Positions 1 to 11,772 of a stretch of DNA of 64,000 bases are shown in pieces. This DNA comes from Gymnogyps californianus. Its lineage: Eukaryota > Chordata > Aves > Accipitriformes > Cathartidae. Numbering within the stretch: the stretch's first letter is position 1; each line of letters begins with the position of its first letter. The stretch spans positions 8,432,001-8,496,000 of the forward strand of contig NC_059478.1 of NCBI RefSeq assembly GCF_018139145.2, in the 5' to 3' direction. Below the pieces are notes generated by a model. That model was not told where the DNA came from, ran no database searches, and worked only from the letters and a program-made list of their open reading frames with translations. Both the position numbers and the translations under genes were made by a program.

Positions 1-3000
1 TGCACAACTCTCAATCTACAGTGCACTATCTGCACTGAATGAAGTGTGTGAGCCCTGCAGAAAGCCATATGGCAGAATTAGGATTCTGCGCAGGTAAACA
101 AGGCGATGATCTCCTATTGAAAATCATATACAGAGCTCTAATGCCCGGCTCCCATTTCCCAACTTCTCATCACCTAGCTTTCCTGACTCTCTATTTTAGA
201 GCAGTTCCAAAACCTTCTAGAAATCTGTCCTTCTACCACAGGGAACAGTGTCGAGCACCGGCAGAGCCCAGGGCTGTGGCCTCCAGGCCTGCTCCCAGCC
301 AGGCTGGCAGCAGCAGCAGCATGCACACTCCTCCTAGTGGCTCACGCTCACAGGACACGCAGGCTTTCACCGAGCTACTTTCTCAGGATTTCTTGGACGG
401 CAGCGAAGTGTTGACGTATGGGCCTGGGTTCAGTTCCAAGATCCAGTCCTGTCTATAGACCCTCTTTGCCTGTGGTCCAAGGCTATACCTCCTTTTGTGC
501 TTCTCCCTCCCACTGCTGGCTCTGCTTCCTCGTCCCAAATGAATACTTCTCAATATTCAAGTCAGGCTGCGGTCTCCTCCGTACTGCCCCGACACAAAGA
601 GCAGAGAGACGGAGCACAGAAAGGAGCTTTCCTTTTCTCCAGCACCACAGCCCTGGGAAAACCACTCGCAGGAAGGTCTTGCTTGCTCAATCACTGCAGT
701 TGTCCTGGACAGATCATGCCTAGCTGCTCTACAGGGACACAGCTATAGTATGCATTAAATCCTTGGAAAAATTAGCTGCCACTATCCAAAAAGTCTCTCA
801 GGTATGTGCAGCTCTTTTCAGAGCTTTGTAAGTTGGCCACACACGGGTAGTTTTATGAGGCTAGCAAAAAGCACATCCAGCTAGACCGTCACAATTAAAT
901 GCTTGATGGACTACTAAAAAAAAAAGCTGTGGACACAATGTCTTTTTTCCTCCTTCCAGCTTGTTCTCTGAAATAGCTGGAAAAGAACCCAAAAGGATCC
1001 AGCTGGAGGCAGACACACAGCATGGAAAATTCCAGTCTGAACCACTGAAGTTTTAGTAACTGAAAAAGAGGGGCATATAACAGGGACAGTTCATCAGTTT
1101 TAATTATAGGTGGTGCTACCATTTATGCCTATAATTGCATTACCCTGGTTACACACTCACAATAACTCCAGTGAAAAGAATGTCCTCACCACTCTGGGGG
1201 ACACAGAGAAAGAACAGCATGGGGAGACAAAGGTGACGGCAGCATTTTATAAAAACTGTTCTGTTTGCTGTCTTTCAAGAAGACAGCCCCTGGGTAAATG
1301 TAAAACTCAGAGCAAGATGGTAAAGCCAGAAGTTCACCAGATAGGTACAACTGAAGGACTCACACAGGCACAATATACTGAAAGCTGGGATGTAAAGAAC
1401 CCACTGGCAAAGTCTCTAGGCAATACTTCTGTAGGAGACTGGACCTCTTGGATCCCCCTAAACTTGAGAGACCATAGAAGGTGCTGGATTAAGAGAGGGA
1501 ACAACCCCTTAGTACACTGAGGCGTTTCAACTTGCCTCTCCTCTCTCTAGAAAAGATCTCTACTGTTCTACCTGCCACCTGGACCTGTGGCCAGGATCTA
1601 ACTCACCCAGCTTCAGATGGCTCCAGCCCAGACACCTGTACCCAAGCCAGTCAGCCTCAACACCCTTTGTAATTAGGGGCAGTGAAGCATTACTGGAGTG
1701 TGAGCCATTTAGTCTTCAGGAGACTTCTGCTTGAGACAGAGATGAACTGCCTCTCAGAAGTGCCTATTTCTTCCCTCTGCCTGCAAAGGAAGAGGAAGGT
1801 GGCCAGGGCAGATGAACAGCTACACTAACTGTGAGGAATCCTACCCCTCCTTACTAACCCATTACTCCAACACTTCTCAGACTTTCTAAACGATTTCTTC
1901 CCCTGACAGTAACTCAGCTGCTTGCTTCTGATGCCGCAGAGGGGGATAGCTCACAGCAGCTTGCTCCAAGCTTCACAGTTGCATCTGAATGGCAGGAAAG
2001 CAACCCACAGGTCAGTATTATTCCATTGCTATTGTTGGACAAAGCTTTGAGTGAACGTGAAAATAAGCAGTCTGAAGTCTTAAGAACGTTATTGCCTGCA
2101 CTTGGAAAGCTTTTACACCCTGCCACACAACTAGAAGCTTCAACAGGGGAAATAAAGAAAAGCTTACATTTGGCACTGATGGTTTATGTTCTCACACTCG
2201 TTACACAGAAATCCCTCCTTCCCTGTGCTTTGCATTTAGGAGAGCTAACGGGTCAATGAGCAGAAAAGACAATAGAAGGGAACTGAGAGAATAGGTCCAG
2301 TCATCATTAAATTGCATGGAAATATTCCCACAAAATCCAATAAAAAGCAGTTGCAGCAATATCATCAGAATCACCTCTCAGCACATGAACAAGAGCCATG
2401 CTTGCAGCTCTTCCGACCAGGATAAAGTTCTTGGTCAACTCTCTCCTCTCAGAACACAGGAATGAGTTATTACCAGGTGACCCACTCAGTCTCTTACCAA
2501 GTTACATAGCTTTAGTGCTACACTTAGAAAAGCAGAGCATTCTTACTGCATCTAGTCATTTGAGACTGAAAGAGAGCAAGCCTGTGTGCACATGTGCGTG
2601 TTAAAGAAGTTTCCTTCAAAGTTCACAGTTGTGTTATGGTGATCAACTCATTGAATTAGTGAGTTGAGGATATAAATCAGTGAATAAAAAAAAAAAGTCA
2701 TTAACAAGCTTGCTGCATTGCCGCTCTGTTCCAGCACAGATGTCTCACACACTGCTCATCAGGGTATACTGTCTGCCAGAAGTCATCTTATTCAGGAAAA
2801 AGCCATCCTTGCTTCCACCCCAGATAACAGACACCTCAGGTATAAACCGTGCTAAGTTGGTCCTTAGCGGAATCTGCCACAAATCCCTGCAGTGATCCAG
2901 CTGGAGAAGCTAGGGGTTATTTCCAGCACAACTATGTATTCCAAATTTCTGCCACAATGGCATTTTGACAGTATCTTTTAGGCATGCATTGTTATAAAGC

Positions 3001-3263
3001 AGATGCTACAGCTGTGGTTCCTATAGGTGCTTGCTAAGCGAACTCTTTTTCTCCTGGTTACATGATATTCCATGTGCTACAGACCATGATCCAATCTGTC
3101 CGGCTTTCTTTTCTGGGGTGCACATGAGCTTTCCTTAAGTACCATAAAATTTCTGCTGGTGTTCCTGTATACATCATATAATTTTTAAACGTTAGCAGTC
3201 CCAGCCATTGGAGACAGGGGAGGTCGGTGGCTGGCAGAACACATGGACGCTCAGAGTACTGAC
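1..3263 (-). other. Intron 30, 5' part (3' end outside window)
   Basis: No further NOTCH2 exon is visible here. I looked on the minus strand for the first ankyrin-repeat exon (D-G-C-T-P-L-M) and did not find it. A somewhat GC-richer patch lies at about 240-480 but has no recognisable coding frame. No repeat family was recognised. Confidence 0.8.
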
Positions 3264-3432
3264 CTGGCCCTCTAACATTGACATCCAGAACATCCACTTC
3301 TTGATCTGCTTGAGGTGGTGTAAGGGCTAGTGACGTGCTCCCACAGACGTCTGCTGCCTCCAAGTGCTGCTGTGTCCACTGGCGCTGATCGATCTGCTCA
3401 TCACCTTCCGGGAGCAAGGCTTGATCCTCAGC
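3264..3432 (-). CDS. NOTCH2: NOTCH2 exon 30 equivalent: linker into the ankyrin domain
   Basis: This 169-bp exon enters in phase 0 and leaves in phase 1. It encodes [19 protein letters not shown], then [29 protein letters not shown] and [12 protein letters not shown] and DVNVRGP form the conserved N-terminal cap of the Notch ankyrin domain. The next codon is split by the intron and would begin the first ankyrin repeat, outside the window. The acceptor is CTGTGCTCAG and the donor GTCAGT. Open frame continues into the intron at both ends, so the open reading frame seen here is longer than the exon. Confidence 0.97.
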
Positions 3433-3950
3433 CTGAGCACAGGAAATAAGCAGTTGCTTCAAAATGCTCATCAAGTGGCCAAAGACACTGAAAGTTCTTG
3501 GGGTTTTCTTAGTTTTGTTGGGGTTTTTTGTTTTGGTTTTTTTCTTTTTTCTTTTTTTTTGTTTTTCTTGGGGTTTTCTTTGGGTTTTTTTGTTTGTTTG
3601 TTTTAACCTATTGACGGTCTCCATTTACCTCTGCTTGGCATTCTCAGCTTTCACACTCCCACCATATGTTATCAGGCCTGAACTGCAAGACATTACACTA
3701 CCGTTAACCTTGATGCAGCAGGGCCTGGGTAGGGAGAGGACACTGGAACAGAAGTTACCTGGTTTCTCTACTGGCCTGTGGTGGCAGTGTTAACCTGAGG
3801 ATTTGCTCCTCAGATATCATTAGTTATATATTACAAAACCCTAAGCAAAGGGAGGTTTTGAGCAAGTGGCATACTCTGGAAGTTAATGCAGCTGTTTTCC
3901 TCACTAGCAGTTTCAGTTTCAGGCGATATTCAAGTCTTGGAGCTCCTTAC
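3433..3950 (-). other. Intron 29
   Basis: This 518-bp intron contains a T/G-rich low-complexity tract at 3494-3604. Nothing else was recognised. Confidence 0.9.
3494..3604 (+). repeat. T/G-rich low-complexity tract (GGGGTTTT-type)
   Basis: The plus strand here is made almost entirely of T runs separated by G, with repeated GGGTTTT and TTTTTCTTTT units. Read on the transcript strand it is A-rich with CCCC blocks. It begins about 60 bp upstream of exon 30 in transcript direction. Similar tracts recur elsewhere in the window. Confidence 0.9.
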
Positions 3951-4047
3951 CTTTGCTCTCTTTGGCTGAGGTCCACCATCACCTGCCCAGTGTTCAGTTG
4001 GTCCAGAATCTGCCAGGTTACCCTCTGGTATCTGGACTGACAGATTT
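3951..4047 (-). CDS. NOTCH2: NOTCH2 exon 29 equivalent: RAM region, C-terminal part
   Basis: This 97-bp exon enters in phase 2 and leaves in phase 0. It encodes NLSVQIPEGNL and TEHWAGDGGPQPKRAK. Human NOTCH2 has HWVDDEGPQPKKVK here as I recall it, so the tryptophan is kept but the acidic run is reduced. The correct frame is fixed by phase continuity with exon 28. Another open frame through the exon is a shadow. The acceptor is TTTGTTAG and the donor GTAAGG. Confidence 0.95.
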
Positions 4048-4669
4048 CTAACAAACAAGGAGGACACATCACTTTGCAGGCTGACCAGATGCTACTACTG
4101 CTACTTACACTAGCCTGCAGAGACCAAGGATGGGATGCTTGCAAGTTTGGTAGCTCGCAACAGAGGGGCCAAGAAATCAGAAATTTCAGGCAGCCAACAA
4201 TGGCATTAAATGCATTTAGAACTGCAAACTTGATTAATCCAGTGGAAAGCCAAAACTGCATAAATGGGATTCTTCTTTTGAAACTTCCCATTATTTCTGA
4301 GTCATGTCTTTAACGCGTTGAGCTAGATGTATTAAAAATTCGCTGTCACCTATCGACCTAAAAATGTCTCACCTGTTCTGGGAGGAAATTATGCAAACGG
4401 TACCCAACCGCTGAAGTAAACAGAGTGTCAGAAAACCAAATATAACCAGGAGATCAGATTCCTTACTAGCATTTTATAGATTAGAGTTAAAGTTCCCCTG
4501 TCCAAAACAGATATATTAAAATTTAGAGAAATAGCCTAAGAAGTTCTAGCTTAAAATGCAGCTTTCTCTATGGAGGTAAGTGCCTTTAATGAAAGATTTA
4601 TACACTATGTTCTCAAAATCCTCTAACACACTAATAAACACACTGTCAGTGGCCTAAATGCAAACTTAC
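4048..4669 (-). other. Intron 28
   Basis: This is 622 bp of AT-rich sequence between the transmembrane and RAM exons. No coding frame or recognised repeat was seen. Confidence 0.9.
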
Positions 4670-4880
4670 TTGAGTCCAACAGCATCTTCCCCAACTGGTT
4701 CTCTGCGCTTATGATTACTAGGATCCCTGCGCAGAATAAAGCCCTCTGGGAGCCACAGCGAACCATGTTTGCGCTTACGCTTTGCCATCATCACACCCAA
4801 GAGAAGGATTAAGAGGATGATCAAAGCTGCCACAGCAAGTAGGTAAAGCAACTGGGTCTTCGGTGGTAACAAGGGTTCAC
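4670..4880 (-). CDS. NOTCH2: NOTCH2 exon 28 equivalent: transmembrane segment and start of RAM
   Basis: This 211-bp exon enters in phase 1 and leaves in phase 2. It encodes a short ectodomain stub (EPLLPPK) and one hydrophobic helix ([20 protein letters not shown]). The basic stop-transfer and nuclear-localisation cluster KRKRKH follows. The Gly-Val pair at 4792-4797 is the expected gamma-secretase S3 site; cleavage would leave an N-terminal valine on the intracellular domain. SLWLPEGF carries the hydrophobic-W-hydrophobic-P motif of RAM that docks on RBPJ. The acceptor is TTTTTAG and the donor GTAAGT. Confidence 0.98.
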
Positions 4881-5742
4881 CTAAAAATTCCAGTTAAAAT
4901 ACAATGAGATTAACAAAGTAGAGACAACGATCTTCAATCTACATACTTTCTTTTCTCAATCAGAGTCTTCCCCACAGAGAGTGTACTGTCTCTATACTGT
5001 GATGCGTTTAAAGCAAAGGCTTGAGGAAGTTTAGGCTCTGCTGCAACTGTTGTAAGAATACATCCTGTCTTTCTGGCTCCCCTTGATCTTGTTTCTCAAA
5101 ACATCTTTTAGAGTATGTGACTGCTGAACTGAAGATCTTGCTCCTTCCTCAAGAGTCCTGCTGGCTAAAGACAGCCACCCTGAATCAGTGTAGAGAGAGC
5201 TGATCTACATAAAGATATGAGCATGACCCAACTAGGAATAGTGATATTATCAATCTAGTACAAGGTTGCAGCCGAGCCTCAGACTGAGGGAGAGGGAAGC
5301 AGAAATCAAAGGGATTACATATTGCCAGAGGAGAAAACATCTGGTAGACTGAAGAATGCCCCCCACCCTTTCTCTCTAACGGCACCTTTTTCATTGAATT
5401 CATGGCTTAGAGCACATGAATGGTTTTTAGTGCAGACAAGATCACTGCAGCATGTGCTGCACTGCTGCAGCACATGAGAGATTACTGTTTCTACAGGTAT
5501 TAAAATGACTAGGCTCCAAACTTAAATGCCCTGCCTTACTAACCAGATGTCCCCTCAGAGCAGAATAAGCATATTGCACATACATACTTCTCTAACTGGG
5601 GATGAATAAGTTAGCTCCCAGAAATCATACTGAACAGTGAGATGTATTAAGATGATGATCAATAATCTGAGCATGAATTTTGCAAGCCCCAGTTTGCTGA
5701 CTGCCTTCCTCCACAAGCAATTTTCCCTCTGCAATTACTTAC
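4881..5742 (-). other. Intron 27
   Basis: This 862-bp intron contains a perfect short inverted repeat at 5451-5476. No coding frame or recognised transposon was seen. Confidence 0.9.
5451..5476. repeat. Perfect inverted repeat, 11-bp arms
   Basis: The left arm CATGTGCTGCA (5451-5461) and right arm TGCAGCACATG (5466-5476) are exact reverse complements with a 4-base spacer. RNA or single-stranded DNA could form a hairpin. It could be chance or a remnant of a palindromic element. Confidence 0.85.
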
Positions 5743-5885
5743 TTTGCACAGACACGAAAGGATAGGGCAACATGCCCTTGATGGCCTGAGCAGCTAAGAG
5801 AGCTGCAGCAGCTTCTGTGTTCTGAAAGCATTGCTCCGAATCCTCTGCACACTGACGGTTGTCAATCTCCAGGAACACCCTAGTG
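5743..5885 (-). CDS. NOTCH2: NOTCH2 exon 27 equivalent: C-terminal heterodimerisation domain
   Basis: This 143-bp exon enters in phase 2 and leaves in phase 1. It encodes [18 protein letters not shown], then [16 protein letters not shown] and YPFVSVQ. This half of the HD pairs with the N-terminal half from exon 26. It also contains the juxtamembrane S2 region that ADAM10 cuts after ligand pulling. The acceptor is GTCTCTGCAG and the donor GTAAGT. Confidence 0.97.
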
Positions 5886-6129
5886 CTGCAGAGACACAGT
5901 AAGAGGCCACAGAAGTCAGCGACAGAAACTTTTGCCAAAGCACTAGGTTAAACTGCAGACTTTTAAGTTAGTCTTTCCACTCCAGCACTGAATTTGGCAG
6001 TTGCAATAGCTTTACATTTCCCCATAATAAAACAGACTACAGCCCTAGAAGGTCCAGAATGCCCCAGACACCTACAAGCAAGAGCTATCAGCATAACAAG
6101 GCCACAGGAACACAAAGGCATCCACTCAC

Positions 6130-6477
6130 CCAATGACCTCTTGCTCCAGTTCTCTGTGCTTGCGAATGACCACAAGTGATCGCCGACTCCGTGCTGCCGA
6201 TTTCTCCCCATAGTATGGGAATACCATGGGGTTTCCCTGGGAGTCCAGCTTGATTCTCAGATTGGTGTGCAGGAGAGTTCCCAAAGTGCGCAAGAAGCTG
6301 CGAACATCACCCAGCAGCTCGTCAGGGGGCATCAAGACCACAATGATTAGGGTCCCTTCTGCCAGCTTCTCAGCTTTGTCACCAGCACAGTCCAGACCGT
6401 CCCAGCCACACTCCTCACTATTACAGCCCTGGTCACAGCGGCCATCTGCGTAGTGATCTGCACAATACTTGTCATAC
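6130..6477 (-). CDS. NOTCH2: NOTCH2 exon 26 equivalent: LNR-C and N-terminal heterodimerisation domain with furin site
   Basis: This 348-bp exon is in phase 2 at both ends. It encodes LNR-C ([15 protein letters not shown], then [10 protein letters not shown]) and the N-terminal half of the heterodimerisation domain ([43 protein letters not shown]). An R-S-R-R sequence at 6180-6191 fits the furin consensus R-x-R-R and is the expected S1 cleavage site. Furin cuts Notch there in the trans-Golgi to give the two-chain receptor. The acceptor is CTGTTCTAG and the donor GTGAGT. Confidence 0.97.
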
Positions 6478-7267
6478 CTAGAACAGCGAAAGGGTTACAG
6501 GCAGCATATAAGACATACACATTCTGTACAGTATACCTGCAGTCTAGGGGCCAAGGCCTTACACCCTTCATAATCATCTGAGGTAAAATAACACTGATAT
6601 TCAGGATATAAGGAGAAGAAATATAACCCCAGGATAAGCTTCTAATCTGGCAGGGTGGAAGTAGGAAGCACAGAACACCCCAAGCACACATGGTTCAATT
6701 CTGGTACCAGTGGAAGAGAACTGCTTATTCTGTTTACTAAGATAAAGCTATAACACCTCCTGCCTCACCAAGGGAGAGTCATCACAGCAAAGCTGTAGCA
6801 TTTATCACAAATAACTGAAGAGAAAGAAGTGCCACGACAAATAAGCTGGAAAACACATTCAGAGGTAGCAAATACAGCTGGGATAAAAATACAGGTATTG
6901 CTGGTATGGAATGAAATTCAGGGTAGGAGGCAGTACTATTAAAATCTAGCACAAGGCGAAATGCCTCCTATTTACATTATTACACAGAAATCAGGGCACA
7001 TCCATCAAGCAGGTTAACATATTAGCATTGTTGAGGTTATCAACTTGTTCGTAGCATACAAATTTCAGAACTTCTTTCCAAAAACAGACAAAAAGTACAT
7101 AAAGAAGCAGAAACTCCTTGATGCCAAACTTTTAGCAAGAGCAAGGGCCAGCAACAGAAAAAACGGAAGAGATGGGAGCAGCAGGCATGAAGCGTACCAA
7201 CTACTGAAAGCGCTAGCAGGAGATATATTAGTGACACAGAGAAACCGTTCTCAGGATCAAGCCTTAC
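6478..7267 (-). other. Intron 25
   Basis: This is a 790-bp intron. A plus-strand open frame runs through 7045-7374 but overlaps exon 25 antisense and has no family resemblance. Nothing else was seen. Confidence 0.9.
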
Positions 7268-7797
7268 TTGCACGTTTTGCTATTTTGCTGACATTCAAAG
7301 TTGTCAAACAGGCACTCGGGTGTGTTGCAGAACTCGTCACACTGTCCATTGAAAAGCATCCAGCAGCGCAATGAAGAGGAACAGTTGGCCCAAGGATCTT
7401 CCACTGTCAGGGAGCAGTCGCCTCCATCCCACTGGCAGGCGTGAGTGTTACAGTCTTCATCACAATAGCCATCTTTTGCTTTTTCTGCACACTGGGAATC
7501 CAAACATCCTCTGGGCTCTGGGCTGAAAGTTACGGGTTGTTCACACTGGCTGCCTTGGGTGTGAATAGGGCACTGACAGTAATAGTAAGGAGGCTGAGAA
7601 TGAGGGTGGCAGCTTCCACCGTTCTGGCAAGGGGCACTGGCACAACCCGTGTTGGTCTGGCATTCCTCTCCCACAGACAGCTTGGGGCAATAGCACCGTG
7701 GACCAGAAGATGTCTGGATGCACTGCTCCCCCTTCTTGCATTTCACTTGTCCACAAGTACTGTGGCTGCTGAACTCACATTTTGCTCCAGAATAACC
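7268..7797 (-). CDS. NOTCH2: NOTCH2 exon 25 equivalent: EGF34 end, EGF35, EGF36, LNR-A, LNR-B
   Basis: This 530-bp exon, the longest in the window, enters in phase 0 and leaves in phase 2. It encodes GYSGAKC, then EGF35 ([14 protein letters not shown] ... GPRCYC) and EGF36 ([13 protein letters not shown] ... QGSQC). LNR-A follows ([19 protein letters not shown], then [10 protein letters not shown]), and LNR-B ([18 protein letters not shown]). The LNR modules form the autoinhibitory cap that covers the S2 protease site. The acidic residues that hold calcium in LNR-A are conserved. LNR-B keeps the C-N-T-x-x-C spacing. The acceptor is CCCCTGTAG and the donor GTAAGG. Confidence 0.97.
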
Positions 7798-8359
7798 CTA
7801 CAGGGGGAAAAAAAAGGCAAAACAACCAGGCTCACAAACGTATTCTTCAATGCTACGAAGGCTGGAGGCAAGGTGTCACATGCAAACCCCTTCTCCCTCG
7901 TAATTCCTCTAGCCTCATTGCAGGAGCCATGATTTTCTGGATCTAGCCTCAGGGACAAACTAGGAACTTACAAGGCTCTGTTACATTTTGAAAAGGACTT
8001 ATAAGAGCCATGAACAAGGGGAATCTTGCAGTAAGCACAGAGAACACAGGATAGAAAAAAAAATTGTTGAAATTTAATGCTAGGTTTAAGACAGAAAAGC
8101 CAGCTATCCTGCGTCAACAGCAGAATTGTTTGGGGTAACAACAGGCAGCATCACTCTCCTAGGGCACCTGGAAGCCCTGAGTTTCCCAGCTAAGTAGATA
8201 AACTAAGCAATGTGGGTAAAGAGTGTCCAAGGACATAGCTTCGCAAGTAGTACAGAAAAGATAACCTTCACCTACAGTGAACCAGTGAAACTAATGAAAC
8301 TGTAGCCAGAGAACTCCACAGTTGAGGCAGGCAATTCAGTTTCAGGATACGGTGCTTAC
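7798..8359 (-). other. Intron 24
   Basis: This is a 562-bp intron with no coding frame or recognised repeat. Confidence 0.9.
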
Positions 8360-8472
8360 CGGAGGACACTGGCAGATGAACCCATCTGGCATATTGCTGG
8401 CAACAGCACAGGTACCTCCGTTCTGACAAGGCTTCCGGGGACACACATCTATTACACTCTCACAGTGACGAC
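8360..8472 (-). CDS. NOTCH2: NOTCH2 exon 24 equivalent: end of EGF33, most of EGF34
   Basis: This 113-bp exon enters in phase 1 and leaves in phase 0. It encodes [15 protein letters not shown], then [17 protein letters not shown] and QCPP. The string [10 protein letters not shown] is diagnostic of Notch EGF34. The acceptor is ATCTCAG and the donor GTAAGC. Confidence 0.97.
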
Positions 8473-10459
8473 CTGAGATGTAGACACACGGGGAGAAGAG
8501 AGCAGAGAAATGTGCATGTGCGTGCACATCAAAAAGCCATCACAAAGCAAAACACTCCAGTGAATAGCCAACGAGCCAAACACTCCAATGAGTCCTTCCC
8601 CTCAGAACAGGTAGGGCACACCTCTTCAGATAACACATGCTCTCTAAGTAGCTGTAGAGGAAGGCACAACCCTAGAATCCACAAGGGGTATTTGGAGAGA
8701 GCCCACCTTGTCTGCTTCCTCAAGAATATGTGTGACCCAGCACAAAGACAGAATTTGCTGCCGTCACCCCCAATTCATGCAGGCACAGAGGCTGAAGGTG
8801 CTGTACCACATCAATCTGGAGGTTCCTAAGACTTCTTTACTTTTTGGGAGATGCTCAGTGAGTCCAAAGGCAAATCACACTCTAACCATGAATGAACAAC
8901 CCTCAGGACCAGCTGCAACATGAGTGAATAGGACAGGCAAGCGGACTCTCCTCAGACTGATCAGCTAGACAGAGGTCTTACTGCACTGCCTAGCATTTGC
9001 AGCAGCTCCCAGAGTCAAACTCTGACACCAGACTTTAAAAAGATGAGGATGACCTAAGCATGACTTGGACCCCCTAGGAAAACATTAATAGAAGTCTCCA
9101 CACATGTGCAGCCGAGACTGACTGCTCACAGACAGGAGCAGACAGGGCAGGACGGCCCACAGAGTCCTGGCATCCCATCAGTCACAAACCACAGCAAAGC
9201 CACCCTGTCCCCTCCCAGGCAGAAGGGTCAATGTGGAATGCGCAGAAGACGAACAGCTAGAGGAAGAAGCATGCTCCCCCTCTGTGCCTAACATTTCCAG
9301 ACAGATCTCATGTCTGAGACACAGCAGCTCTCCCTTCTCCTCCTGGGGTGCAGGAGGTCTGCACTCCCCATGCCCCAAGTTCCAGCAAACCTTCCATGAG
9401 AGCCAGAAACAAAATGAGGTATAATTCATAAAAGCAAGCTTAACAGACGGGCTTAAATATAAACCTAGCTGATGACCTGCACTGGTGTACCACTAGCTAG
9501 GCTGGCTCCACTTCCCTCATATGTCGCTCTTTTAGGAACTTCTTTTATCAGTCTAGGTAATGCATTCAAAAACTACTATGTGGATTCTTCAAATGTATGT
9601 CTTTGTGATTTCTTTGCATCTGACAATCACAGATTTAGTGGAAAAATCACAGCATCTTTACATTTTAAGAAAAAAAAGAGTAAAAACTACTGGTAAAGCA
9701 TGCAGAGAAGGTCACTGGTAAGCAGGGAAAGTGAAAGATTTTAACAGAGGAAAACTGAATACATAAGAAGTTAAACTGACACGGAAACTGCAAAGCTGAA
9801 AGTTAAGACACATCTGCAGACTATTAGCCCAAACTTATGCCCAGTGGGAGGCAGAAAGCAGAATAGCAGCAATACTAACAAAGAAGAGATCGAGAGAGAG
9901 ACATAAGTTTGTGCAGTGTGAAATTCTTGCAAAATTGGGATTCAAAGTTGGATTGTGGAAGGATCACATCACTAAGCTAGGAATGTACAGCCTGTCTATG
10001 CATAGAGTATTCCATCCTGACCACATCACCAATGTAAGGAGGAAAGGGAGCGAGGAATAGAAAAGGAGGCCAAAAGCTAATTATTGATACCATGACACTG
10101 ATTTATAGAGAAAATTCATATGCTGCTTTGCAGAAGGAAAAGCCATGGAGAAGCTGACACGTGAACAGTTACACTTCCAGTATTAGAAATGTGAAATTAT
10201 GAAGGAGAGAAAAGTACCACAGAAAAAAAATCCTGGCAGCCAAGCGTCTCAGGAGATTCCTTTGTCTGAGACAGCTCTGGAAGCCAAATTTCTTGGAAGG
10301 TTTAAAAGAAAGATTGGTTTAAAAACTGAGACATGGTGTAGGGAAACAATCAGATATCGTAAAGGGAAGTGACTAGATAACATGACTGCCAGAAAGGGAA
10401 AGAATGACCATTTTTCAAGATATTACTCTGAAATTGGAAGCATGTTTACAACTACTCAC
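8473..10459 (-). other. Intron 23
   Basis: This is a 1,987-bp intron. A GC-richer patch at about 9100-9400 has open frames on both strands but no recognisable protein similarity or flanking splice sites. No repeat family was recognised. Confidence 0.85.
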
Positions 10460-10705
10460 CAGTAAAAGCACTACGACAGATGCATGTATAATCATTTATC
10501 AGCTGAACACAGTCCAGACTTCCACGAGGGTTACAAGGATTAGAGAGGCATTCATTGATATCTCCCTCGCATCGCTCGCCTGCGAAGCCGGGGAGACAAA
10601 TACAGCTGTAGCCCCTGATCTGGTCAATGCACTGCCCTCCATTAAAGCAGCGGGGTACTCCTGAGTCTGAAACACAGTCATCGACGTTCTCCTCACAGAA
10701 ACGGC
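10460..10705 (-). CDS. NOTCH2: NOTCH2 exon 23 equivalent: end of EGF31, EGF32, most of EGF33
   Basis: This 246-bp, phase 1-1 exon encodes [32 protein letters not shown] and GFAGERC (EGF32), then [12 protein letters not shown] and CRSAFTG (EGF33). The first loop of EGF32 has eight residues between C1 and C2, against five in the human protein as I recall it, which makes the exon 9 bp longer. EGF33 has the NOTCH2-type loop [10 protein letters not shown]. The acceptor is TTGACAG and the donor GTGAGT. Confidence 0.96.
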
Positions 10706-11748
10706 CTGTCAAGACAGTAAAAAGTAACAATTTGAGGATACGGTGTCATGACCTCATTTCGTACACTGCTCATCAAGTTTTAAGACCATATCACACACAG
10801 TCCCAGATATAAACAGGTAAAGATCCCAGCTTAATGCAATCCATACCCTGTGCAGGCAGCCAGCCTCAGATCAGACCTAGGGAGCATGTGTTTTAGATTA
10901 GATCCAGGCTGTTCTCAATGGTAGGTCATACTGGTATTTAGCAGCTTTCATGCTTGACTTAAATTAAGGGCATAATTAAAAACACAAAACCAAAACAAAA
11001 CCAAAAAAGATGCACTCAATTTAGCCCTGCGACTGAACATAGCCGGAGAGCCCGGTGCTGCCCTTGCAAGGCTGCGAGCTTCCCACCATTCATTTAACTT
11101 GGTGGTAACCCTGAAACTTGGCAAAGAGCATTTGTAGCGACATCATTATAACAAGCAACAACAAACCAACAGAAAAGCAACCGTGATAAAACACAGATTC
11201 CTGGCCAGCATGCTATTCCTGCAGTTTGACTTCTGGGGACCTACAGTAAACTCTCAACACTGGCTAGGGATGGCAGTTTCTCCGTCTCCCTACAGGGTTC
11301 CCTTTCAAGAGACAATGTCTGGTACTGGTTCTGCCTTCACCACACAGTATAACAAATAAAAGGGGACAGAGAGGGTAAGCTGAGCAAGGAGTTTTGTCCC
11401 TTAATACAGTTGATTCATCCGGAGCAAGTAAAGCCATTCACCTAAACATGGAGGATGCTTACACTGGTATCAGTAAAGTATTCATTTCAAACTGGGCCAG
11501 GGACAAAAGCTAAGTCTTGATATCATAAGTAATTATATCAATCTTTTCTAATTCCTTTCATTTACAAAAAAAAAATTTGTCACATCCAAAAAGTAATTCA
11601 TCTCAACAAATAAAGACTGAAGAATTAAAGCAATACACTCAGAACCTCTCAAAGAAGGGTGGGTGCTTTAGTACAACACAGAAATTCTGGCAATGCAGAA
11701 ACTGGTACATAAATATACACACTTTCATGCAGAGACATAAGCAGCAAC

Positions 11749-11772
11749 TTTTTTTTTTTTTTTTTTTTTTTT
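11749..11772 (+). repeat. Poly-T tract (T24)
   Basis: This is an uninterrupted run of 24 T. It could be the reverse complement of a retroposon poly-A tail, but no element body was recognised next to it. Confidence 0.95.

Noticed and set aside
1..3263. Possible ankyrin-repeat exon (exon 31) downstream of exon 30
   Set aside because: No sequence matching the first ankyrin repeat of Notch was found on the minus strand. The exon must lie beyond the left edge.
3058..3624. 188-codon minus open frame containing exon 30
   Set aside because: Only 3264-3432 is coding. The remainder is read-through into flanking introns, including the A-rich tract complementary to 3494-3604.
7441..7932. 163-codon plus-strand open frame opposite exon 25
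   Set aside because: It is the antisense shadow of a conserved coding exon.
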